Part shown: positions 44,522-53,273 of the stretch, piece by piece
Position numbering within the stretch: the first letter of the stretch is position 1
Layout of the letters: every line of letters starts with the position of its first letter
Position numbers and translations under genes: made by a program
NCBI RefSeq assembly: GCF_001456155.1
Contig: NZ_CP013293.1
Span: 1,054,001-1,118,000, forward strand
Origin: Chryseobacterium sp. IHB B 17019
GTDB lineage: Bacteria; Bacteroidota; Bacteroidia; Flavobacteriales; Weeksellaceae
Length of the DNA stretch: 64,000 nucleotides
Direction of reading: 5' to 3'
Notes under the pieces: model-generated
The model's input: only the letters and a program-made list of their open reading frames with translations
Told to the model about the DNA's origin: nothing
Database searches by the model: none

Positions 44522-44961
44522 GTTAAAAAATTTAATAGTTAATGGTTTATTCTCAGTTAGTTTCCTTAAAGTTACAACAAATATTGTGCAATGTGGTATG
44601 TAATTTTATATTATTTTTAACATTAAACTAAAATTAATGTGAATTTTTTAACTAAAAATGGATTATCAATGAATAAAATTCGTTAAAATTCTTTACACAC
44701 TTGTAAGTGAAAAATAAATTTGGCTTTTTTAATGAATTTATTTTATTTTCAAAAAACAACTATTCTATGAATAGCATATTAACAAATCATACCATTTTTA
44801 AAGCAAAACGGTATGATTTGTTAATATGCAAATGAATTAGTTGAAATTTTTATCCTTTATGAGAATTTGTTATTCTAGAAAAATAGCTCGCAAGTTCAAT
44901 GTTTAATTTTTCTGTCGTTAAAAAAAAACAGAATTTTTGTGTAAGTGCCTGATTTTTAAAT
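44522..44961. other. 440-bp gene-free region
   Basis: Strongly AT-rich, with one striking feature: the 25-bp inverted repeat at 44774-44829 (listed separately). No credible ORF, tRNA or promoter pair is seen otherwise. Confidence 0.6.
44774..44829. repeat. 25-bp inverted repeat (one mismatch, 6-nt loop)
   Basis: Arms 44774-44798 and 44805-44829 are reverse complements except for one A/C position. The core is AACAAATCATACC. No T-tail beyond the arm and no gene ending within 250 bp, so it is not an ordinary terminator. Confidence 0.75.
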
Positions 44962-45369
44962 TTAAACCCAGTTTTTTTCAATCAGTTTCATCAGATTATC
45001 AGGACATTTTATTACTTTATTGGTTTTTGCGTCCAGGAAGAAAAGAGTAGTGGAAGCTTCTGTGATTTTGACATTTTCTTCATTGAAAATTTCATATTCA
45101 AACTCAATTTTTACCCCGGGAGTTTTTTTGATATATGTATGAATTTCCAGTTTGTCATCATAAAAAGCGGGCTTTATGTACTTAATTTTATACTCCGAAA
45201 CAGGCAGCCAAATTCCTTGATTTTCAATCTCATTATATGACATTCCGATGCTGCGGAAAAGCTCAACCCTGCCAATTTCAAAATATTCTGCATAGTTTCC
45301 GTAGTATACGTATTTCATGGGGTCTGTTTCTCCGTAACGTACTCGTAATGAGTGAGTTGTATGTATCAT
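44962..45369 (-). CDS. Acyl-CoA thioesterase (4-hydroxybenzoyl-CoA thioesterase/YbgC type)
   Basis: This 135-aa hotdog protein has the family block RVRYGETDPMKYVYYGNYAEYFE (Asp16 is the likely catalytic residue) and the core LRSIGM, SEYKIKYIKPAFYDDKLEI and VKIEFEYEIFN. It hydrolyses acyl- or aryl-CoA in the cytoplasm. The ATG at 45369 is chosen because a -7 box (TATATTTG, 45392-45399 on +) ends only 1 nt before the alternative start at 45390, which therefore would not be on the mRNA. Divergent from dnaA across a 139-bp region. Confidence 0.88.
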   Translation of the reverse strand: MIHTTHSLRVRYGETDPMKYVYYGNYAEYFEIGRVELFRSIGMSYNEIENQGIWLPVSEYKIKYIKPAFYDDKLEIHTYIKKTPGVKIEFEYEIFNEENVKITEASTTLFFLDAKTNKVIKCPDNLMKLIEKNWV

Positions 45370-45391
45370 TTTTTGTACTAGATTATACATA

Positions 45392-45399
45392 CAAATATA
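45392..45399 (-). promoter_or_regulatory. -7 box (TATATTTG) of the thioesterase gene
   Basis: TATATTTG on the minus strand, 22 nt before the ATG at 45369; it decides the start codon. Confidence 0.55.
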
Positions 45400-45508
45400 T
45401 TTTTAAATAATCAATACCTCCAAAATTTTTTTTAAAAATAAAAAATTTGGACCTTTGTCTTCCTTCTAAAAAAAAATACTAACCAAGAATTTAATCGGGG
45501 CATAAATT

Positions 45509-46963
45509 ATGGATGAAAATTTAATGATGATATGGCAGAAGTGCCTTCAGTTCATGCGCGATAATCTAAACGCAGCTGAAGATAATTCTGATCTAAAAAA
45601 ACTTGAAAAATCGTTTGATTTACTATTTGACAAGGTTCAGCCAATTTCTTTGGTTGATAACAACCTTACGCTTATGGTTCCGAGTGATTTTTACAAGGAG
45701 TATATTGAGGATAATTACTTGTCCCTGCTTTCTGCTGCCCTGAAGAAAAATATAGGAAAAGGAGTGAAATTATGGTATTCTGTAATGGAAAATAAGCCGG
45801 TTGGCCAGGAAAAACCTGTTACCATGAATATGAAGGGAAAGACTGTTCCCACTCCGAAAATACAGGAAACAATGCCGCAAGGCTTTTCATCAAATATTGT
45901 AAATCCATTTGTAGTTCCGGGAATCAAAAAAGTAAATATTGATTCTAATTTAAAATCAGATTTTTCTTTCGATAATTACGTAGAAGGAGAGAGTAATAAG
46001 TTTGCGGCAACAGTTGCAAAATCAATCGCCAAAAGACCGGGAGCAACGGCTTTCAACCCGTTATTCTTGTATGGTGGTTATGGTGTAGGGAAAACCCACT
46101 TGGGACAGGCTGTAGGTCTTGAAGTAAAGAGTCAGTTTCCGGATAAAGTAGTGCTTTATTTGTCTTCTGAAAAATTTATCCAACAGTTTATTTCTTCAGC
46201 AAAAGCCCATAAACAAACAGAATTTGCGAACTTCTACCAGATGGTGGATGTACTGATCATTGATGATATCCAGTTCCTTTCAGGAAAATCTGCAACACAG
46301 GACAGTTTCTTCCATATTTTTGATTATTTGCATCAGAACGGAAAACAGATTATCCTTACATCAGATAAGGCTCCGGCGGATATTATGGATATTCAGGACA
46401 GGATCGTTTCGCGTTTCAAATGGGGACTTTCTGCGGAAATCAAATCTCCGGATTATGAAACACGTAAGCAGATTATCGTTGATAAATTAAGCCGAGATGG
46501 TATTGTTTTGACTCCGGATATGCTTGATTTCCTTGCTTCAGAGGCAAAAACCAACGTAAGGGAGCTTATTGGGGTCATCAATTCTGTGATTGCTTACTCA
46601 ACAATTTATAAATCAGATTTAAGCCTTGAATTGTTAAAAGAAACAATCAACAAGATTGCAGCCAACCAGAAAAAAATCATCAATATTCCTTATATTCAGG
46701 AGGTTGTGTGTGATTATTTCGGAATTAAAAGAGAGCAGCTTTTATCAAAGACAAGAAAAAGAGAAATTGCTCTTCCAAGACAGCTGGCTATGTATTTTGC
46801 TAAAGAATTTACAAACTCCACATTTACTAAAATCGGTGAAGAAATGGGCGGTAAAGATCACTCCACGGTAATGTATGCCTGCGAAACCATCAAAGATGTT
46901 TCAAAGATTGATAAGGAAGTGAAAAAGTATGTTAAGGAATTAACGGAAAGAATCAAGCAGTAA
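45509..46963 (+). CDS. dnaA: Chromosomal replication initiator protein DnaA
   Basis: This 484-aa protein has all four domains: the N-terminal interaction domain I (about 1-90), a linker (90-145), AAA+ domain III with Walker A GGYGVGKTHLG (about 189-199) and Walker B VDVLIIDDIQFL (about 245-256), and the DNA-binding domain IV at the end (LPRQLAMYFAKE, GGKDHSTVMYACETI). It opens oriC. I see no cluster of DnaA boxes (TTATCCACA type) beside it, so the origin is probably elsewhere. A terminator follows. Confidence 0.97.
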   Translation: MDENLMMIWQKCLQFMRDNLNAAEDNSDLKKLEKSFDLLFDKVQPISLVDNNLTLMVPSDFYKEYIEDNYLSLLSAALKKNIGKGVKLWYSVMENKPVGQEKPVTMNMKGKTVPTPKIQETMPQGFSSNIVNPFVVPGIKKVNIDSNLKSDFSFDNYVEGESNKFAATVAKSIAKRPGATAFNPLFLYGGYGVGKTHLGQAVGLEVKSQFPDKVVLYLSSEKFIQQFISSAKAHKQTEFANFYQMVDVLIIDDIQFLSGKSATQDSFFHIFDYLHQNGKQIILTSDKAPADIMDIQDRIVSRFKWGLSAEIKSPDYETRKQIIVDKLSRDGIVLTPDMLDFLASEAKTNVRELIGVINSVIAYSTIYKSDLSLELLKETINKIAANQKKIINIPYIQEVVCDYFGIKREQLLSKTRKREIALPRQLAMYFAKEFTNSTFTKIGEEMGGKDHSTVMYACETIKDVSKIDKEVKKYVKELTERIKQ

Positions 46964-46989
46964 GAAATAATTTAATTAATTTAAATAAT

Positions 46990-47022
46990 AAAAATGGAGA
47001 ATAATTTATTCTTCATTTTTTG
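46990..47022 (+). terminator. Terminator of dnaA
   Basis: The 13-bp stem AAAAATGGAGAAT / ATTCTTCATTTTT (one G-T pair), with a 5-nt loop and a T-run. Confidence 0.8.
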
Positions 47023-47085
47023 TTTAGTTTTGCTGATTAATACATGTTTTAATCATTAAACCTTTTAATTTTAATTTAAAAAAAT

Positions 47086-47547
47086 ATGAAAATATTAATG
47101 GTTTGCCTGGGAAATATATGCAGAAGTCCTTTAGCAGAAGGAATTATGAAAACAAAGCTTTCAGGTGATTTTTTTGTAGATTCGGTGGGAACAATTTCCC
47201 AGCATGAAGGTGAGCATCCTGATAAAAGAGCAATAAAAACCGCAGCCAATCACGGGATTGATATTTCAAAACAGAGGTCAAGACCCATTACAAATGTGGA
47301 TCTTGAAAATTTTGATAAAATTTATTGTATGGATCTTGATGTTTATGAAGATGTGATTTCCAAAGCTAAAAATGAAGAGCAACGTCAGAAAATTTCTTTG
47401 TTTTTGCAAGTTTTGGGTGATCATGAAAATGCAGAGGTTCCAGATCCTTACTGGGGAGATATGGACGATTTTGAAAAAGTTTTCCAATTGTTGGATAAAG
47501 GCTGCAACATGATCGCAAAACAATTAACAACAGTCAGCAATTCATAA
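47086..47547 (+). CDS. Low-molecular-weight protein-tyrosine phosphatase
   Basis: This 153-aa protein has the P-loop C7-L-G-N-I-C-R13-S at the N-terminus (C-x5-R-S), the conserved SVGT segment and the catalytic Asp in D120-P-Y-W-G. It dephosphorylates phosphotyrosine or acts on arsenate-like substrates; in many bacteria it counters BY-kinases in capsule control, but no such kinase is near. Followed 30 nt later by the RsmI-like methylase, with which it may be co-transcribed. Confidence 0.9.
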   Translation: MKILMVCLGNICRSPLAEGIMKTKLSGDFFVDSVGTISQHEGEHPDKRAIKTAANHGIDISKQRSRPITNVDLENFDKIYCMDLDVYEDVISKAKNEEQRQKISLFLQVLGDHENAEVPDPYWGDMDDFEKVFQLLDKGCNMIAKQLTTVSNS

Positions 47548-47577
47548 CTCAAGACTTTTAACTCATAACTCATAAAA

Positions 47578-48276
47578 ATGCTTTTCCTACTTCCAGCATA
47601 CCTTTCAGAAAACACTTCTATCACTCATTTTTCGCCTGTGATAAAAGAATACATAATGCAAACTGATTATTTTTTTGTAGAAAATGAAAAAACGGCAAGA
47701 AAAGTCGTGAAATTTTTTGCTCCGGAAAAAAAGCAATCGGATTTGAAACTTTTTCTTTTGGATAAATACACAGAAAATAATGATATCAAAGAAGCTCAGG
47801 AATTAATTTTGAAAGGCCAGGATTTTGGCTTGCTTTCCGAAGCAGGGTTGCCTTGTATTGCTGATCCCGGAAACCTGATCGTGAAATGGTGTCATGAAAA
47901 AAACATTCGTGTTGTCCCAATTTCAGGGCCTTCTTCCATTATTTTAGCATTAATTTCAAGTGGTTTCAACGGCCAGGAATTTACATTTAACGGGTATTTG
48001 CCGATTGAGAAGGGCGAAAAGAAAAAACAGATCCAGAGCCTGGAAGCATCAGTTCAAAAAACAGGATACTCACAGATTTTCATGGAAACACCTTACAGGA
48101 ATAACCAGCTTTTTGAAGATTTAATCAAATTTTTATCCCCCAATACAAAGCTATGTATCGCAGCAAACATTAATGATCCCGAACATGAGTTCATCAAAAC
48201 TAAAACCATAAAAGACTGGCAAAAGCAAAAGCCGGAACTTCATAAAATTCCAACGGTGTTTGTTTTAGGAAAATAA
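47578..48276 (+). CDS. SAM-dependent methyltransferase, RsmI/tetrapyrrole methylase family
   Basis: This 232-aa protein has the tetrapyrrole-methylase fold with the RsmI-type SAM segment LLSEAGLPCIADPGN, then GPSSIILALISSGFNGQEFTF and METPYRNNQL. It is shorter than E. coli RsmI (286 aa) and lacks its typical C-terminal helical domain; Bacteroidota carry this form alongside or instead of RsmI. The likely target is 16S rRNA C1402 ribose, but that is inferred from family only. The last gene of a probable two-gene unit after the phosphatase; the promoter of the next gene lies inside its 3' end. Confidence 0.75.
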   Translation: MLFLLPAYLSENTSITHFSPVIKEYIMQTDYFFVENEKTARKVVKFFAPEKKQSDLKLFLLDKYTENNDIKEAQELILKGQDFGLLSEAGLPCIADPGNLIVKWCHEKNIRVVPISGPSSIILALISSGFNGQEFTFNGYLPIEKGEKKKQIQSLEASVQKTGYSQIFMETPYRNNQLFEDLIKFLSPNTKLCIAANINDPEHEFIKTKTIKDWQKQKPELHKIPTVFVLGK

Positions 48277-48288
48277 TCAGTACTTTTG
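48260..48288 (+). promoter_or_regulatory. Promoter of the T9SS cargo gene, inside the upstream coding end
   Basis: TTG (48260-48262), an 18-bp spacer and TACTTTTG (48281-48288), giving a leader of about 35 nt to the ATG at 48327. The -33 box overlaps the upstream stop region. Confidence 0.65.
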
Positions 48289-48326
48289 AATTAACTGTTT
48301 TTTATGTAATTTATAAAACACATAAT

Positions 48327-51300
48327 ATGAAAAAAAAATTATTTTTTTTAGTGCTCTTGTTTTCAAAATTATTTTTTTCACAAATACTAGTTAACGAGAG
48401 CTTTGAAGGAAGTAGTCTTCCTTCAGGATGGTCTGGGGCTAATATAGGTACTTCTGCCGGACAACCTTGTTCGGGACTAAAAACACTTGTAAAACATCTA
48501 ACTCCCTATGATACGGGTTCAAGTGTTGAAATTAAATACATATCCAGCCAGTCTAATGGTAAAGATATTTTTTATTCTTTCAAATATCTAAACCAACCTA
48601 TTAGCAATATAATACCACCAATAGTTTATTTAAAATATTCTTCTGATAATGGTATAAGTTGGAAATCATTGCCAAATTTTAATTCCCCCAGCATAACTGC
48701 TAACTGTATACCTGTTTCTGGAGTTATACCTGGGATAGATGTTCCTGTGAGCTCAAATTTTGTATTTAGTATTCAAATTTTTGGATATTATAATCATTGT
48801 ATTGTAGGAATAGATGATGTACAAATTATACAAAATACTAATAGTTTTAATTGTTTTTTACCAGTAAATATTAGTACCTCGAATATTAATAATAATTCTG
48901 CACAAATAAATTGGAATACTCAAGGAGCAAATATTCCAGATGATTTTGAATATTATATATCTACCAGTAATTTGGTGCCTGATAATAATACTTTACCAAC
49001 AGGATCAGTATCTGGTAGTAATAATAGCACCATCTTAAGTGTGTTGCAACCTTCTACAAAGTATTATATATGGTTGCGGTCTACCTGCGGAACAAATCAA
49101 AAAAGTTTTTGGACAAATACACATACCTTTACAACAGAATGTAATCCTATAGGACCATTTTTTGAAAATTTTCAATCTAGTAATACAATTCCTAATTGTT
49201 GGACTTGTCATGATAATCCCTACGGAAGTTGTAATGTTGCTACTGAAAACGGTAATAAATCTATTTTTTTAAATGGACATTCTGTATCTCCAAAAACAAT
49301 AGCTTTACCTCGTTTCAATAATTTAAATTCCGGATCCAACAGGTTAAAATTTAAATTATGGTGCTATATAAGTGGACCAGGGCCTGATTCGGCTGTTGAT
49401 GTTGGCTATATGACAAATGTTTTAGATGTAGCTACATTTACAAGTATTCAGACTTTTAATGCGACTTTAAGTAAAACTGAGTATATCGTAGTGATACCTA
49501 GTAACCTTCCTTCTAATGCTAGACTGGCATTTAGGAAAAACACAGGGAATAATATATATATTGATGATGTTTATTGGGAGCCAGTACCTTTATGTGCTAC
49601 ACCTACTGATATAGCAGTAAATAGTAATAGTTTGAACTCTATTACAGTGAGTTGGCAGCCAAGTAGTGCGGGATCTGTAAATAATTATGAATTATATTAT
49701 AGTACAGATAGTACGACTCCAACTGTTTTAACTGTACCAAATGTAACAGGTATTATGGGAAACACTTATACCATAACAAACTTGGATCCGGATGAAGTTT
49801 ATTATATTTGGGTAAGATCTAGTTGTAGTCTTGGAGGTGGGAGCAATTGGTCAAATTATATTACTAACCAAGCATGTATACCTGAAGTGCTTAATCAAAC
49901 TAAACATGCTATTAAAGATTTCATTACAAGTGGAGGTATTTATAATATTAATTATTCTGTGAATTCCTATGCGGTATACAATAATCAATCTTCAAAGGTT
50001 TTAACTGTATCAAAAGGATCTACATTTAATTATTCTGCAACTTCTATTTCCAATTTTACTCATTATTATTATATCTGGATTGATTGGAATAAGGATAAAC
50101 AATTTGACAATATAAATGAAAGAATAGCTGTATATGGTTTATCTCCAGCTTTTTATGGATCTTACTTGGTAGCATCAAATAGGCAGCCGGGATTATATAA
50201 AATGCGAGTTGGTACGTCTTGGGATGATGGAAATCTTACACCGTGTAATTTTACTAAACCTGATATTACTAATTTTGTTGATTTTACTTTAGAGGTAATA
50301 GAACCACCAACTTGTACACAACCCAATAATATCGTTATGTCAAATATATCTCCCAATAGTGTTGATTTATCATGGCAAGGTATGACTTCATCTGGCTCTT
50401 ATGATATATTTTATTCCACAAATAATATTTTACCAACAATGAATACTATACCAAGTATTCAAGGAACTGTAGGGAATACTAAAACTATTAATAATTTAGT
50501 TCCGTATACAAAATACTACGTATGGATAAGAGAAAACTGTGGCAGTGGTAATTATAGTTATTGGAGTTCTCCAGTATCTTTTGAAACACTATGTCAGCCT
50601 CCGATAATTACATCTACCTCAAGTGGAACTTCATGCTCTGGAGGAACTGTAAACTTGACAGCCCAATGTACTGGAAATTGTTCAATACGTTGGTATAATA
50701 CTCTTATAGGAGGATCCTTATTACATACTGGAACTTCATTTTTAACGGATAATCTCTCGTCTCCAACACCATTTTATGCTGAGGCATCTTATAGTAAGGA
50801 AATATCAGCTATAAAACCAATTTATAATGGCAATTCCTATAATGTTAATGTAGGTTCAGGAGGATTAGTATTTAATGCTAATGAATTTTTTACACTTAAA
50901 AGCGTAGATGTGTTTGTGATAGATGCTCTTACCAATGATAATAATTTGACGGTACAATTATTAAACAATAATGATCAGATTATATATACTAAAACATTCA
51001 CTCTTGTTGGTAAACCTAATAATACAACATTACCAAAGAAAAATACTTTAAATTTAAATTGGGATATTCTCCCTGGAATAGACTATAAAATTAAGAAGTC
51101 AGGCAGTATACCTAATCTTATACATGATTTGGGTGTAGCTTTTCCAATTAATATTGGTTCTGCAGGTACAATAAAAAATTCATTATTTTACCCCGATCGC
51201 TATGACTATTTTTTCAATTGGAAAGTTTTAACTTATTGTAGCTCTCAAAAGTATGAAGTTTTAGCAAATATTGATAATACTTGTTTAGGAGTAAATGAGA

Positions 51301-51539
51301 GTAATAATAAGAAAGATGATATTCAAATATATCCCAATCCTTTTGAAAATGATTTATATATTAATAGCAAAAGAAAAATTGATTATATAACTTTGAATGA
51401 TATTTCAGGAAAATTGATAAAAAATATTAATAATCCAGATTCAGTTCTTTCATTAAGTGATTTATTGCCAGGAATTTATTTTTTAACAATAAAACTAAAT
51501 AATAGTAATGTAAGAACATTTAAAATTCTAAAAAAATAG
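48327..51539 (+). CDS. Large secreted multi-domain protein with T9SS type A sorting domain
   Basis: This 1070-aa protein has a signal peptide (ending FFSQ). It appears to carry two MAM/adhesin-like beta domains (about 20-165 and 270-420), fibronectin type III repeats at about 170-270, 420-515 and 660-755, a GEVED domain at about 560-655 (YYIWIDWNKDKQFDN, GLYKMRVGTSWDDG), an Ig-like segment (757-820) and a type A T9SS domain from about 998 (IQIYPNPFENDLYINS to the KTFKILKK-like end). It would be exported by the T9SS, of which PorT is encoded here, and attached to the cell surface. The gene is more AT-rich than its neighbours and uses AT-ending codons, hinting at a different history. Role: probably adhesion or matrix binding. 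Confidence 0.85.
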   Translation: MKKKLFFLVLLFSKLFFSQILVNESFEGSSLPSGWSGANIGTSAGQPCSGLKTLVKHLTPYDTGSSVEIKYISSQSNGKDIFYSFKYLNQPISNIIPPIVYLKYSSDNGISWKSLPNFNSPSITANCIPVSGVIPGIDVPVSSNFVFSIQIFGYYNHCIVGIDDVQIIQNTNSFNCFLPVNISTSNINNNSAQINWNTQGANIPDDFEYYISTSNLVPDNNTLPTGSVSGSNNSTILSVLQPSTKYYIWLRSTCGTNQKSFWTNTHTFTTECNPIGPFFENFQSSNTIPNCWTCHDNPYGSCNVATENGNKSIFLNGHSVSPKTIALPRFNNLNSGSNRLKFKLWCYISGPGPDSAVDVGYMTNVLDVATFTSIQTFNATLSKTEYIVVIPSNLPSNARLAFRKNTGNNIYIDDVYWEPVPLCATPTDIAVNSNSLNSITVSWQPSSAGSVNNYELYYSTDSTTPTVLTVPNVTGIMGNTYTITNLDPDEVYYIWVRSSCSLGGGSNWSNYITNQACIPEVLNQTKHAIKDFITSGGIYNINYSVNSYAVYNNQSSKVLTVSKGSTFNYSATSISNFTHYYYIWIDWNKDKQFDNINERIAVYGLSPAFYGSYLVASNRQPGLYKMRVGTSWDDGNLTPCNFTKPDITNFVDFTLEVIEPPTCTQPNNIVMSNISPNSVDLSWQGMTSSGSYDIFYSTNNILPTMNTIPSIQGTVGNTKTINNLVPYTKYYVWIRENCGSGNYSYWSSPVSFETLCQPPIITSTSSGTSCSGGTVNLTAQCTGNCSIRWYNTLIGGSLLHTGTSFLTDNLSSPTPFYAEASYSKEISAIKPIYNGNSYNVNVGSGGLVFNANEFFTLKSVDVFVIDALTNDNNLTVQLLNNNDQIIYTKTFTLVGKPNNTTLPKKNTLNLNWDILPGIDYKIKKSGSIPNLIHDLGVAFPINIGSAGTIKNSLFYPDRYDYFFNWKVLTYCSSQKYEVLANIDNTCLGVNESNNKKDDIQIYPNPFENDLYINSKRKIDYITLNDISGKLIKNINNPDSVLSLSDLLPGIYFLTIKLNNSNVRTFKILKK

Positions 51540-51571
51540 ATCGTTAATTAAATAAATGTGAGTTTTATTGA

Positions 51572-52639
51572 ATGAAAAAGAGTCTTTTTGCCCTTATATT
51601 TTCTCCATTTTTGATCCTTGCTCAGGAAGCTTCGAAACTGACAGACGAAATGGCCATCAAATTATCCGAAAAACCGCTTCATTGCATCAATCAGGAATAT
51701 CCAAATAAAACGGCGCATATCATCAATACAGCCAACGAAGTTCCGTTGAGCCCGAAAGATTTGCATCCGAGCTTTTATGGCTGCTTCGACTGGCACAGCT
51801 CTGTTCATGGACATTGGATGCTGGTGCGATTATTAAAAACCAAACCGAATTTATCTGTAGCCAAAGACATTGAAAATATTCTTGAAAATTCATTTAAAAA
51901 AGAAAATCTTCAAACAGAGGCAGATTATTTCACAAAATATCAGCTAACAACCACTTTTGAAAGAACGTACGGATGGGCTTGGCTGTTGAAATTAGACGAA
52001 GAACTAACAACCTGGGACAATCCAAAAGCGAAAATATGGCATCAGAATTTAAAACCTTTAACGGATAAAATCTTGACTTCATGGAAAACATATCTGCCTA
52101 AGCAAACCTACCCAAACAGAACCGGAGTTCACCCGAATACAGCCTTTGCAATGGCTTTTGCAATAGATTGGGCAAGAGCAAATAAGGATAAAGATTTTGA
52201 AAATCAATTAATAGAAAAAGCAAAATATTTTTATTTAAAAGATGAAAAAACGCCTGCCTATCTTGAACCGGACGGTTCGGATTTCTTTTCGCCGAGTCTG
52301 GAAATTGCAGATTTAATGAGAAGGGTTCTTCCTCAAAAAGAATTTGTACAATGGTTAAATAAATTCTATGAAAAGCGAAGTTTAGAGAATATTGAAAAGA
52401 TTCCTGTGGTGAGTGATCTCAGTGATTATCAGACTGTTCATTTGGTTGGGCTGTCTTTCACAAAAGCCTGGTGCATGAAAGGAATTGCAAAGTCCCTTTC
52501 AGACGGCCATCCATTAAAAAAAGATTTCCAAAAAACAGCGACTGTATTTTTAAATAATGGTCTGCCATTATTATTTCAAGGAAATTACGGCGGAGATCAC
52601 TGGCTGGCCAGTTTTGCCGTTTATGCTTTGGAAGATTAA
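51572..52639 (+). CDS. DUF2891 domain-containing secreted protein
   Basis: This 355-aa protein has a signal peptide (ending LILAQ). It appears mostly helical, with HPSFYGCFDWHSSVHGHWMLVRLL (about 65-88), TTFERTYGWAWLLKL, TGVHPNTAFAMAFA and NYGGDHWLASFAVYALED. This matches DUF2891, an alpha-barrel-like domain with conserved His/Asp/Trp residues that could line a sugar-binding cleft. No catalysis is established. It starts 32 nt after the T9SS cargo gene, so co-transcription is possible. Confidence 0.8.
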   Translation: MKKSLFALIFSPFLILAQEASKLTDEMAIKLSEKPLHCINQEYPNKTAHIINTANEVPLSPKDLHPSFYGCFDWHSSVHGHWMLVRLLKTKPNLSVAKDIENILENSFKKENLQTEADYFTKYQLTTTFERTYGWAWLLKLDEELTTWDNPKAKIWHQNLKPLTDKILTSWKTYLPKQTYPNRTGVHPNTAFAMAFAIDWARANKDKDFENQLIEKAKYFYLKDEKTPAYLEPDGSDFFSPSLEIADLMRRVLPQKEFVQWLNKFYEKRSLENIEKIPVVSDLSDYQTVHLVGLSFTKAWCMKGIAKSLSDGHPLKKDFQKTATVFLNNGLPLLFQGNYGGDHWLASFAVYALED

Positions 52640-52660
52640 TAATTTAGCTTGAAGTTTGAT

Positions 52661-52725
52661 GAGGAAGGCTGGGAGTTTATAAAGCGCGAAAAAACCTCCA
52701 GCCTCCCTCTTCAACCTTCCTTACT
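52661..52725. repeat. Dispersed intergenic repeat (family B), copy 1
   Basis: Text of the form GGCTGGGAGTTTATAAAGCG followed by an A-run and CTCCAGCCTCC. It is recognisably related to 56650-56727 (GCTGGAAGC, GTTTATACACG, A-run, CCAGTCTCC). The two ends are partly complementary. Confidence 0.55.
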
Positions 52726-52729
52726 TTAA

Positions 52730-53203
52730 TCAATATCTGATTCCCAGTTTTTTAAGAATGAAACTTAATAGCCAGATCGGTCCTATCAGAAGAAATTGCA
52801 GGTCTTTCAGGAAAGATGGTTTTTTACCTTCGATTTTATGACCTACAAATTGTAAAATCCAGGTAATCACAAAAACAGCCAGGTAAAGAATCCATGATTT
52901 TGTTCCGAAAGTGACGTTGGCGAGTGATACAAAATGTTCCATTAAAAGCATTACAAAAATCATAATTATTGCAATTCTCCATGATAAATGGAAGTAAAAA
53001 ATGGTGACTAAAACCAATGCAATAAAACTCGCAATACTCAGAAAACCAAAATATTTTAAATAAATATTCGGGGTTGGGATATATGAAATAAAACCTAAAA
53101 TCGTCCAGAAAATCAAGGGAACACAAATCCAGTGAATCAATTTGTTGGTCCCATTTCTGTGACTTTCGCCGTATTCTGCAAGTAATAAATCAATCTTTCT
53201 CAT
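52730..53203 (-). CDS. Mpo1-like (DUF962/YGL010w) membrane protein
   Basis: This 157-aa protein has three to four membrane segments and the family pattern: N-terminal ESHRNGTNKLIHWICVPLIFW, with a conserved His cluster, and FVGHKIEGKKPSFLKDL with His and Lys near the C-terminus. Mpo1 family members catalyse alpha-oxidation of 2-hydroxy fatty acids using iron held by those His. The activity is established in yeast; here it is by analogy. It ends close to family-B repeat copy 1 and is divergent from the AraC gene. Confidence 0.82.
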   Translation of the reverse strand: MRKIDLLLAEYGESHRNGTNKLIHWICVPLIFWTILGFISYIPTPNIYLKYFGFLSIASFIALVLVTIFYFHLSWRIAIIMIFVMLLMEHFVSLANVTFGTKSWILYLAVFVITWILQFVGHKIEGKKPSFLKDLQFLLIGPIWLLSFILKKLGIRY

Positions 53204-53238
53204 ATCAAAAATTTGGGAAATACTAAAATAATAAAATT

Positions 53239-53269
53239 TTGTAATCGCAGGAGACTTTGCTTACATTTG
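53239..53269 (+). promoter_or_regulatory. Promoter of the AraC-family gene, predicts a leaderless mRNA
   Basis: TTG (53239-53241), a 20-bp spacer and TACATTTG (53262-53269). Only 4 nt separate the -7 box from the ATG at 53274. Confidence 0.65.
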
Positions 53270-53273
53270 TGTT

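Noticed and set aside
45391..45508. Possible oriC next to dnaA
   Set aside because: No DnaA-box cluster (TTATCCACA type) or AT-rich unwinding repeats were seen on either side of dnaA.
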